Shown here: positions 7,378-15,150 of the stretch, in pieces
Layout of the letters: each line of letters opens with the position of its first letter
How positions within the stretch are numbered: position 1 is the first letter of the stretch
IMG/VR virus record: IMGVR_UViG_3300037961_000131
Coordinates: 1-29,463 of that record
Strand: one strand, 5' to 3'
Source: a virus
Length of the DNA: 29,463 nt
The notes under the pieces: generated by a model
What the model was told of the DNA's origin: nothing
The model's database searches: none
What the model saw: the letters and a program-made list of their open reading frames with translations, nothing else
Translations under genes and position numbers: made by a program

Positions 7378-7572
7378 ATGAATATAGATAAGAGAGAGGC
7401 TAGAGCCTTGATAAAATCAATGACATCTTTAATAAATTCTTTAGATCAAAACTTTGACAGTTTGCCTACTGATTTAAACGACAAAGTAAAAGAAGCTAAA
7501 ATGTTATTGTTAAATGTGGATACGAGAACGGATCGATATAGAAAAATTTATAGAATACTTGGACTAAATTGA
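7378..7572 (+). CDS. Small helical protein of unknown function
   Basis: A 64-residue protein starting MNIDKREARALIKSMTSLIN that looks all-helical and charged, with no membrane segment and no recognised domain. A TTTGGAG ribosome site precedes its ATG, directly after the three-hairpin leader. Its stop overlaps the TTG start of the helicase gene (TTGA), so it probably drives translation of the helicase by coupling. A few upstream genes in this window pair with their neighbours in the same way. Confidence 0.65.
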   Translation: MNIDKREARALIKSMTSLINSLDQNFDSLPTDLNDKVKEAKMLLLNVDTRTDRYRKIYRILGLN

Positions 7573-9239
7573 AACTACGCTACTACCAAAGAGATGCAAT
7601 AGATTCTCTGCACAAATGGTTTAACACTAGACCAGCAGAGGATCATGCCTTAATTGCATTACCTACGGCAGCAGGTAAAACTATTATCTTTTCACACTTT
7701 ATTAAAGAGATATTTGCTAAAGATCCTACTGCTAGGTTTCTTGTCTTGGCACACAGAAAAGAATTGGTAGAGCAAGCAGAAACAAAATTAAAAACAGTAT
7801 GGCCTGAAGCACCTGTTGGTGTGTTAGCAGCAGGTATGAAACGCTTTGAGATAGACTCACAAATACTTATAGCCAGTCGTGATACTTTAGCATCACCCAA
7901 AAGATTAGAAGCTGTAGGTAGTTTTGATTACATGATTATAGATGAGGCACATAATGTACCACCAAGTTCACACACTAGATACAAGAAAATTATAACCACT
8001 TTGTCTGACAGAAAGCCTATGCGTGTTATGGGTTGTACTGCAACACCGTATCGTATGGGTCAAGGTTATATCTATGGCAATCGTAAAGATCATTTCTTTA
8101 AAGGCTTGGCTTATTCGGTATCAATACCTGAACTGATCCGTAATGGTTTCTTATCCAGGCTATCTGCTTATGCTGTAAATGACAACGCTGTAATTGATGC
8201 AGGAGCTGTAGCACTAAAGTTTAAGAACGGAGACTTTAAAGAGAGTGAACTAGAAAAAGTAGCTATGGTAGATGATACGATCTTACAAGTCATAAACGAT
8301 TGGATTGACAATGCCTATACCAAAGGCAGAACAGCTACAGTATTCTTTTGTGTGTCAGTGCTACACGCAGAGAAGATGACTCAGTGCCTAAAGAACTATG
8401 GGATCATGGCTGAGTGTGTGACAGGTGAGACACCAAAAGAAAAACGAGAAGACATACTAGAAAGATTTAACAACGGCTTAGTACATGCGATATGTAATGT
8501 TGGTGTCTTGACCGAGGGTTGGGACGCTCCAAGAGCAGACTGCGTGGCGTTGCTTAGACCAACACAAAGCGTTGGCTTGTTTGTGCAAATGTGTGGCAGA
8601 GGTATGAGACTGCATGATGATAAAGAAAACTGTTTGCTACTAGACTATGGAGAGAATGTAGCTAGGCATGGCTGTCTTGATGAGGTGCAACCAGATCGTA
8701 CAGCACCTGGTAGATACCATCCTAAGATATGTGCTAGTTGTAATGCGATCAACATACCGTCTGCTAGAAAATGTGTAGAGTGTGGACAAGAGTTTGAAGG
8801 ATCTAAAAAGTTTCAAGAACTACAAACTAAGAAAGAAAAAGAAGTTGCTAAAAGAACTAAGGCAGAAAAGCAAGCTGTTTTATCTGATGAAAGAAAGAAA
8901 GCCAAGCCAAGATACAAACCTGTTACTGACATCTATGCAACCGTAACCAAGTCCATGAACGGCAGTGAGTATTGTCAAGTGATCTTTACAGTTAAGGATG
9001 AGTTTTTTCCAAAAAAAATGCCTTTGATGTTTGGACATCCTAAGGCACACCACATGGCTGTTCGTAGATGGAAGAAGATAGCAGAGAAGTGGGGTGCTCC
9101 TAAGCAACCATGGATGGCTGCTGAATTAATTAATAGTGGTGCCTTTGAAAACATATCAGAGATTGTTCTACAAAAGCAAGGCAAGTATGAGAATGTTATA
9201 GGAATCAAGACAAAACAAAATAAGGAGATAATGTTGTGA
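7569..9239 (+). CDS. SF2 DEAD/DEAH-type DNA helicase with zinc ribbon
   Basis: A 556-residue superfamily 2 helicase. The Q-like motif LRYYQRDA is at residues 3-10, Walker A LPTAAGKT at 31-38, IIDEAH at 123-128, TATP at 157-160 and the motif VI region QMCGRGMR at 340-347. A zinc-ribbon-like CxxC-x10-CxxC (Cys388, 391, 402, 405) follows, and the last 150 residues are an extra domain I do not recognise. It resembles phage helicases that remodel forks or recombination intermediates. The start is TTG at 7569, supported because the conserved motif begins only three residues later and no ATG is near. There is no good ribosome site, so expression likely depends on coupling to the upstream gene. Confidence 0.92.
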   Translation: MKLRYYQRDAIDSLHKWFNTRPAEDHALIALPTAAGKTIIFSHFIKEIFAKDPTARFLVLAHRKELVEQAETKLKTVWPEAPVGVLAAGMKRFEIDSQILIASRDTLASPKRLEAVGSFDYMIIDEAHNVPPSSHTRYKKIITTLSDRKPMRVMGCTATPYRMGQGYIYGNRKDHFFKGLAYSVSIPELIRNGFLSRLSAYAVNDNAVIDAGAVALKFKNGDFKESELEKVAMVDDTILQVINDWIDNAYTKGRTATVFFCVSVLHAEKMTQCLKNYGIMAECVTGETPKEKREDILERFNNGLVHAICNVGVLTEGWDAPRADCVALLRPTQSVGLFVQMCGRGMRLHDDKENCLLLDYGENVARHGCLDEVQPDRTAPGRYHPKICASCNAINIPSARKCVECGQEFEGSKKFQELQTKKEKEVAKRTKAEKQAVLSDERKKAKPRYKPVTDIYATVTKSMNGSEYCQVIFTVKDEFFPKKMPLMFGHPKAHHMAVRRWKKIAEKWGAPKQPWMAAELINSGAFENISEIVLQKQGKYENVIGIKTKQNKEIML

Positions 9240-9460
9240 TTGATGCTAACGATATAAGAAAAGCAAGAGAAATTATTGCAGAAGAAATAAAATCTTATAC
9301 AGATCAAGGTATAGGTGAAATTGCTACCTGTAGATATTTAGCAAACAAATATAATTGTTATTGGGGAGCATTACAACGGTTAGCAAATAAAAGTTTAAAA
9401 AGTATTAAAAAATCTGTAGAAACAGCAGAAAAAATATTGGAGAAACAAAATGAAACTTAA
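9236..9460 (+). CDS. Small protein with RYLANKY-x2-YW motif, first of a related pair
   Basis: A 74-residue protein from a GTG start at 9236 that overlaps the helicase stop (GTGA). AAGGAG lies eight bases before it. The core CRYLANKYNCYWGALQRLA resembles a short helix-turn-helix (a resolvase-like or Sigma70-4-like guess) but I cannot assign a family. The next gene carries a similar core (RRVADKYKIYWRSLYKFI), so the two look like paralogues. It is strikingly A-rich compared with the helicase gene. Confidence 0.65.
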   Translation: MIDANDIRKAREIIAEEIKSYTDQGIGEIATCRYLANKYNCYWGALQRLANKSLKSIKKSVETAEKILEKQNET

Positions 9461-9779
9461 TTCTTTTTCTAAAAAAAAATTTAATATAGATGATTGTGTG
9501 CCAGTAACTATTGATGAGATACACATTTACAAAAATAAAATACAAAAAATTATGAAGCCATATCTTATCCAAGAAAGTCAAGAAAAATACGGCCGTCAAC
9601 ATACAGAAAACAAAAAAGAAAATATAAGAATTATCAGAAGAGTAGCAGATAAATATAAAATTTATTGGCGTAGCCTTTATAAATTTATATTCGAAGAAGA
9701 GCAAAGTTATGTAATTAAGGCAAAAATTGTAAAAAAATTAAAAGACGCTGGATTATAAATAATTGGAGAAACAAAATGA
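9437..9779 (+). repeat. 17-bp direct repeat TTGGAGAAACAAAATGA carrying ribosome site and start codon
   Basis: TTGGAGAAACAAAATGA occurs at 9437-9453 and again, identical, at 9763-9779. Each copy contains the ribosome site and ATG of the gene that follows (9450 and 9776). The copies flank the second of two related small genes, which suggests a tandem duplication of gene plus leader or reuse of a translation cassette. Confidence 0.7.
9450..9758 (+). CDS. Small protein with RRVADKY-x2-YW motif, second of a related pair
   Basis: A 102-residue, very lysine-rich and A-rich gene. Its core RRVADKYKIYWRSLYKFI lines up with CRYLANKYNCYWGALQRLA of the preceding gene: both have R-x-[LV]-A-x-K-Y-x-x-Y-W-x-x-L. 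The ORF overlaps the first gene by 11 bases and has its own TTGGAG site. No family is recognised. A short DNA- or RNA-binding helix-turn-helix is a guess from the helical core and positive charge. Confidence 0.65.
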   Translation: MKLNSFSKKKFNIDDCVPVTIDEIHIYKNKIQKIMKPYLIQESQEKYGRQHTENKKENIRIIRRVADKYKIYWRSLYKFIFEEEQSYVIKAKIVKKLKDAGL

Positions 9780-10855
9780 CAATCAATCATCTACTTGATG
9801 AAGTAGAAACAAACAATAAACAACCACGAAGATTTTATTTGGGCATCAGTGGTATCGGTAATCCTAATCAAAGGCTCCTTTGGATGCGATACCGCTGGCT
9901 CATGCCTGATGAATGGGAGCCAAGAGTTCTTAGGTTGCTAGACTTAGGTAATGTAGTAGAGGATCACTTGATAGAAAAGCTACGCAAGATACCAGGTGCA
10001 ACTATCTACGATGTGCAAAAGGACGGCAGACAGTTTGAAACCAAAGCATTCGGTGGCCATTTGAAAGGACACATAGACGGTGTGGCTAAGAATTTACCTG
10101 GACTTAAACCAAACAAGCCATACCTACTAGAGTTCAAGACAGCTAACGACAATCGTTTTAACAAGCTAGAAAAACTAGGTAGCTATTGTAATTGGTCAGA
10201 AGAGTATGACGCACAAATCCATTTGTATATGGGCTTGTTTAAACTAGATCACTGCATAGCTATTGTCTATAACAAGAACAACTCTGCTCTATATACAGAG
10301 ATTATAGACTTTGATTATTTAAAGTTTGAAATGTTTATGGACAAAGCTGAAAACATATTAAAGACCAAAACACCACCAGAGAATCACATACCATTGACTG
10401 ACTACAGGATACGCAGTTATATGTCAAAGAAACAACAGGCCGCATATCTTGGCAGATCTTTGCCTGAGAAACTACATTGTAGGTCTTGTCGTTTTTCTAA
10501 TCCAAATATTGAAACAGGCGAGTGGATTTGTTCTACGTGGAACAAAGTGATAAGCAAAGAAAAACAAGTCACAGGATGTGCAGATCACAACTACATACCT
10601 GAACTAATACCAGCTAAAGTATTACAAGTTGATGATACCTTTGTAGTTTATGAAAAAGATGACTTTAGGTTTGTCAATGTAGCCAAAGACAAACAATCTA
10701 CAGGAGATAATTTTTATTCTAGTGAGGAGCTGATAGAGATAGTCAATAGCAACTTTCCAAAAGAACTGATTGCTCAGTGTGAGAATGTTAGAAAGCTTTT
10801 GAATGGAACAATATCTAGTATAAGACCTTGGGTTGAAACAGGTGTGCCTTTCTAA
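9776..10855 (+). CDS. PD-(D/E)XK exonuclease, Cas4/RecB-like
   Basis: A 359-residue nuclease and the last gene of the rightward operon. The fold signature is complete: Glu63 in LGNVVEDHL, Asp101 in GHIDG, then LLEFKTAN with Glu119 and Lys121, and Q147-x3-Y151 in QIHLYM. Four cysteines, 235, 238, 252 and 268 (CRSC, WIC, TGC), follow the core and could hold a metal or iron-sulphur cluster, as in Cas4 and AddB-type enzymes, though the arrangement is not the standard Cas4 one. It probably resects DNA ends for the Sak4/DUF669 recombination set. Its ribosome site is in the 17-bp repeat. Its stop overlaps by 3 bases (10853-10854 shared) the stop of the convergent DUF1064 gene. Confidence 0.88.
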   Translation: MTINHLLDEVETNNKQPRRFYLGISGIGNPNQRLLWMRYRWLMPDEWEPRVLRLLDLGNVVEDHLIEKLRKIPGATIYDVQKDGRQFETKAFGGHLKGHIDGVAKNLPGLKPNKPYLLEFKTANDNRFNKLEKLGSYCNWSEEYDAQIHLYMGLFKLDHCIAIVYNKNNSALYTEIIDFDYLKFEMFMDKAENILKTKTPPENHIPLTDYRIRSYMSKKQQAAYLGRSLPEKLHCRSCRFSNPNIETGEWICSTWNKVISKEKQVTGCADHNYIPELIPAKVLQVDDTFVVYEKDDFRFVNVAKDKQSTGDNFYSSEELIEIVNSNFPKELIAQCENVRKLLNGTISSIRPWVETGVPF

Positions 10856-11181
10856 GCTTTGGCTTTACTTATAACCATAATCTCAATACCTGGATACAAA
10901 GCCTCAACAAGTTTCTTTTTTAATCTAAACATGGGAGTCTGCATACCTTTGGTATCTTCTATGATCTCATCGCCATTGATGTTCTTGTATCTAAAGTCAG
11001 CTTTGTAAAGACATACTTTTTTGTCATTGACTACACATGGGAAAGGTGGGTGCACTTCTATGTCAGAGATTAGGCCTTGATCCTCTAGTTCTTTAAGATG
11101 ATTGTATCTAGCTGCCTCTAGTTTGCTATCGAAAGTGTAGCCGTCTTGTCTTACTTTCTTTGCTCCATACTTGTTATACAA
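10852..11181 (-). CDS. DUF1064 protein, RNase H/resolvase-like endonuclease
   Basis: A 109-residue protein starting MYNKYGAKKV, with FDSKLEAARY (Glu22), YKADFRY (Asp62) and IEDTKG (Asp76, Lys78). This is the DUF1064 pattern, a small PD-(D/E)XK-like nuclease family with proposed Holliday-junction resolvase activity, which would resolve branched DNA before packaging. It lies two bases past the start-side end of the late operon's last virion gene, so it is the final gene of the leftward late transcript. It ends tail-to-tail with the Cas4/RecB-like nuclease. The family assignment is firm; the substrate is inferred. Confidence 0.85.
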   Translation of the reverse strand: MYNKYGAKKVRQDGYTFDSKLEAARYNHLKELEDQGLISDIEVHPPFPCVVNDKKVCLYKADFRYKNINGDEIIEDTKGMQTPMFRLKKKLVEALYPGIEIMVISKAKA

Positions 11182-11182
11182 G

Positions 11183-14100
11183 TTAGGTGCCTCCTAATAG
11201 CTTATCTATTTCTTCTTGTCTTAACACACTAGATGCTCTAGTTTGTGGTGGTATAAATTGACCTCTTAAGGATTGTCCAGTTAATTCTGCTCCAGTTACC
11301 GCTAATCCACCAATAGGAACAGGTTGTGGTGACTTAGTTTTTGTGCCTTGTATAGCAAACTGAAGCACATCTGGATTGATCTCGCTAGGTTTAAATATAC
11401 CCAACATAACTAAATCTCTGTCTGCTACTTTTGCAATTTTTAATTGTTCATCTATTTCATATTCAGCTAAACCTAAAGTTCTTGCATCTTCTATAGCTGT
11501 ATAAAGAGTTCTTAATGAGTTATATCTACTCTCATTAGTATTAATATATCCTTTAATAAAATCTTCTGCGTCTCTTCTATTGTTTGATCTAAGTAATCTA
11601 TTAAATTCATTAGTTGTTTCTCTAATAGCTCGTTTAGATTCTGCCGCTTTGTAATATAACGATCTTTGTATTTGTGGTTTTGCTATCTTAACACCAGAAA
11701 AAGCAGATACTAAGGTTTCTGCTACATCTATCTCTTTACCTCTAGGACTGATCGTGCCATCTTCTCCTGTAAATAAAGACGCTGCCGCAGTTGTAAAATC
11801 TTTAGGAACTATTTGGGTTCCCTCTGCATCCACTTCTATTCTAAATGGAGTAGCAGTCGGTGCCACTGCATTTAAAGCATGTAGCATTCCTTTATAGTAT
11901 TTTTCTCCTAACATATCTGACTCATTCCATATAATTTTTCCTGTAGCAGTCTTGCCTTCAATAGACTCTTGAAGTGCTGCCGCACCTATACTGCCTGATA
12001 TAAATGGATCTAAAAACTCTCCGTATATAGAATCGTATAAAGCATTACTAACTTTACTTGTTAAACTAGCTTCATTTCTATCACCATTAGCAAAAGCATT
12101 TGATAATGCTTTAAATGGTCTTTGTAAGTAATCATAAGGATTGGTGTAACTAAAATTATAAAAACCAGTTATGTTACCTTTGGAGTCTGTGCCTGTTGGT
12201 ACCATAGTTGCATTTTTTTCCCAAGGTGCAGCAAACGATCTTTTGTAAGCATCTACTTGTTCTTGTTCTGCACCTGTCAATGCTAACGCTGTAGCCGTAA
12301 GTGCAGAGGGCACACCAATGGTTGCAGTTAAACCACCTGCTACTCTTCTAGCTCCTATTTTTTGTAATTCAGTATTATTGCTAGCTAATTCTTTTATAGC
12401 TCTTGATAAAGTATTGGCAGTATTTCTTATTATTTCAGCAGGGAAAGCTGTAAAGTTACCTATAAATGGTATGTATTTTAATTGTTTTACTATTCTAGGA
12501 ACTCTCGAATAAGTAGGAGTTACATTTAAAGCTATGTCAGCTGCTTCTCCTTTTATAAATTTATCTAAAACTTTGTCACCTGCTTTTTTTAATTGACCTA
12601 CATTTACTACAGCACCCATATCTTTATCTACTGTAATTAGTTTTGCTATATCTGAGTCAGTCATATTTTTAGCAGACGCTACAGGCATCATAGAATCATC
12701 AGATGATTTAGCTATTACTTTGGTTAGTTTAGATTGCTCACCACTCCAATTTATTAACCTGGCTGCGTTATCTGATCCTGTATATATTTTTTCTGGTACA
12801 CCTTTTATTCTATTGATTGTATCTCCAACACCAGTTGATTTAAGTTTTAACAACAAAGAACTATCATCAGTAGCAAAGGTAGCAACATCAGCTATCTCTT
12901 GTAACTGAGTTCCTCTGCCTACCATAAGACCGTACTCTGATGCCTCTCTAACTTCTTTTGTAAATTTAGTTTTTTGTCTTGGATCAAGAGCACCAGCAAA
13001 AGCCATTTTAAAGTTGTTCATAAAATTACCAGATGGTCCAAGGTTGCCATTCATAAGTGCCATAAAAGGCACACTGGTGTTGTTTCTTATTTGTGCTGTT
13101 GGGCCTAATATTGTTTTACCATATTGTGCAAAAGACTTTAATCCTAACAACCCTTGATATAATTTTTTAATCGGCACTGGCATTACAGATATAAAATCTT
13201 TTTGTGCTCCTGTAACTGCATCAAAGAAAACTCTAGGTGCATAGGTGTCCATCAATGCACCAGACTCTTTACCAAACTTTACATACTCAACTGGATTGCC
13301 GTTAGCATCATCAAGAAAAAGAGTTTGTTTAATTGGTGCAGGTTTTTCTTGACCTTTTAAAGGTCCTGAATTATATACCTCTGGCTTACCTGTTTTAGAG
13401 TCTATTCTTTTTGCTTCTCTTGGAAGTTGTCCTCCAAAATCATCAGCAGTTTTTAAAAATGGAGTTGATCCTAGTGTAATTGCATCATCATTTAACTGTC
13501 TTATGGTAGCAAAAGTTTTAGCACTACCAACGAGAGAACCTAGTTTAGACATAGTAGCTGATGTTGCGGTTGCTTCGTCTTTTAAAGCTTTTCTCCAATC
13601 ACTAGGATTTTTATAACTTAAAGGTGTAACCTCACCCATAGCCTCTCTAACAGCAGGTAGGTTTTTTAAATCCTTGCCTTGTAATAGTCCAAACTTAATA
13701 TTTTCTACAAACATTTCAGGTGTTTCATATTTTTGTCCACCCTGAGATCCTTTAATTAATTTTGAAAATATATCTCTTGCAGTATTATCATCTGTTTTAA
13801 AAGTTTCTTTTATTTGTTTTACAGCTTTATCTTTTAATTGTTTAGGAACTTCATAACCTTTTTCAAGAATTGATCTATATATGGTTGTTCCGTAGTATCC
13901 AATGTTATTCTCTATAGCTTTTCTAAATTCTTTTGGTATTAATAAAGAAGTTACAGCCGCTTTAGGGTCGCTAAGTTCTAACATCATTTGTTGTTCTTGT
14001 CTAAATAAGCCATTGTTTTCTTCTAACAATTTAGATATATAATTATTAGGATTAACACCTAATGCTTCGTAATCTATTTTATTTCCTGATCCTTCAAAAC

Positions 14101-15148
14101 TTTTTATTTTTTTAAGTGCATCTTCTCTTATTCTTTTCATTATTGCTTTTTTCTTTGCAACACTTTTTAAATTAGGATACTGTCTTTCTACAACTAATAA
14201 AGGTGTTCGATATGCTGATATAGCTTTGGTAAGTTCTAAGGCATCTTTATCTGTTAGTTTGCCACCGATTGTGGAGGCATTTTCCATTGTCTTTCTAATC
14301 TTTTCCATGTTATCAATAACCTCTCTTTCAAGAGTGGAGGCATATAACATTTTTGATTGCATAGCATCCGCTATGACTTTATTGTTTTTTGCAGTCTGTT
14401 CAAAAGCACCGCCGTAAGTAAAGTTTTTTCTTAAAAAATCTCCTACATTTCTGTCTGCTCTAGCAGCTGCAGCAACACCGTCAGAGCCATCTCTTATGGT
14501 AGCCTTTGCTAAAGCACTCATATAAGGTGCAGCTAAATCTAATCCAGCACCTGTTGCTTTAATGGTGCCTCCTACAATTTTAGGAGTGGCATATACAAAA
14601 GTTGCTGTCTCTCCAAAAACTTGTAGTCTTTCTTTTAATCTTTCAGTAGCAGCATCTCTGCCTTCAAGTTTTTGTAATCTTTCCTCATCTGACTCATCAT
14701 CAAAAATCATGTCTGCAAATGTTTCAACATCATCTGTTGCTACTGCTGCGTCTACTGCAGCAACTCCAGCCAACTGTTTAACTTTGCTTAACTTAGATAA
14801 TGCACTTGCTGTTCCTAAACCTGGAATACCAAATTGTGTTATAAGTTGTGCTGTTTTACCAGCAGTGCTATCGACTTCAGGTTTAAACTTTTCAAAGAAT
14901 GCGTTTACATCTGCTGTAACATTTGTATCGAATAGTAAATCAATACCTGTGGTTGGTAAGGTAGCAAGACCTTGTGGTATAGATACAACACCAGCAGCTA
15001 TACCTCTGCCTATGTCTCCTACAAAAGAACCAGATGATCCTCCTGATGCTTTTCTTTTTTGAAATCTTTGTTTAGCTATCTCTACATCTTCTGGATTGCT
15101 ACTTTGAACAAAAAGGTTTGTGCCATCTGGTAGCTTAATGATTGGCAT
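11183..15148 (-). CDS. Large internal virion / DNA-ejection protein
   Basis: A 1321-residue protein, the largest in the window. It starts MPIIKLPDGTNLFVQSSNPE, a start typical of big proteins late in marine podovirus morphogenesis operons. Long helical, Ala/Lys-rich stretches fill most of it, with several hydrophobic stretches (for example near residues 50-65 and 105-125) that could insert in a membrane. No enzymatic motif such as a transglycosylase Glu block was found. By length and position it probably rides in the capsid and enters the host ahead of or with the DNA, like the T7 internal core proteins, but no residue-level homology was seen. Confidence 0.65.
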   Translation of the reverse strand: MPIIKLPDGTNLFVQSSNPEDVEIAKQRFQKRKASGGSSGSFVGDIGRGIAAGVVSIPQGLATLPTTGIDLLFDTNVTADVNAFFEKFKPEVDSTAGKTAQLITQFGIPGLGTASALSKLSKVKQLAGVAAVDAAVATDDVETFADMIFDDESDEERLQKLEGRDAATERLKERLQVFGETATFVYATPKIVGGTIKATGAGLDLAAPYMSALAKATIRDGSDGVAAAARADRNVGDFLRKNFTYGGAFEQTAKNNKVIADAMQSKMLYASTLEREVIDNMEKIRKTMENASTIGGKLTDKDALELTKAISAYRTPLLVVERQYPNLKSVAKKKAIMKRIREDALKKIKSFEGSGNKIDYEALGVNPNNYISKLLEENNGLFRQEQQMMLELSDPKAAVTSLLIPKEFRKAIENNIGYYGTTIYRSILEKGYEVPKQLKDKAVKQIKETFKTDDNTARDIFSKLIKGSQGGQKYETPEMFVENIKFGLLQGKDLKNLPAVREAMGEVTPLSYKNPSDWRKALKDEATATSATMSKLGSLVGSAKTFATIRQLNDDAITLGSTPFLKTADDFGGQLPREAKRIDSKTGKPEVYNSGPLKGQEKPAPIKQTLFLDDANGNPVEYVKFGKESGALMDTYAPRVFFDAVTGAQKDFISVMPVPIKKLYQGLLGLKSFAQYGKTILGPTAQIRNNTSVPFMALMNGNLGPSGNFMNNFKMAFAGALDPRQKTKFTKEVREASEYGLMVGRGTQLQEIADVATFATDDSSLLLKLKSTGVGDTINRIKGVPEKIYTGSDNAARLINWSGEQSKLTKVIAKSSDDSMMPVASAKNMTDSDIAKLITVDKDMGAVVNVGQLKKAGDKVLDKFIKGEAADIALNVTPTYSRVPRIVKQLKYIPFIGNFTAFPAEIIRNTANTLSRAIKELASNNTELQKIGARRVAGGLTATIGVPSALTATALALTGAEQEQVDAYKRSFAAPWEKNATMVPTGTDSKGNITGFYNFSYTNPYDYLQRPFKALSNAFANGDRNEASLTSKVSNALYDSIYGEFLDPFISGSIGAAALQESIEGKTATGKIIWNESDMLGEKYYKGMLHALNAVAPTATPFRIEVDAEGTQIVPKDFTTAAASLFTGEDGTISPRGKEIDVAETLVSAFSGVKIAKPQIQRSLYYKAAESKRAIRETTNEFNRLLRSNNRRDAEDFIKGYINTNESRYNSLRTLYTAIEDARTLGLAEYEIDEQLKIAKVADRDLVMLGIFKPSEINPDVLQFAIQGTKTKSPQPVPIGGLAVTGAELTGQSLRGQFIPPQTRASSVLRQEEIDKLLGGT

Positions 15149-15150
15149 GA

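Noticed and set aside
8975-9704. Minus-strand open frames opposite the helicase 3' end and the two A-rich small genes
   Set aside because: They look like low-complexity Phe/Ile/Ser-rich mirrors of AT-rich coding sequence, with no ribosome sites or motifs.
14562-15062. A 166-codon plus-strand frame opposite the large ejection protein
   Set aside because: Ser/Ala-rich shadow of the opposite gene, no ribosome site, no domain.
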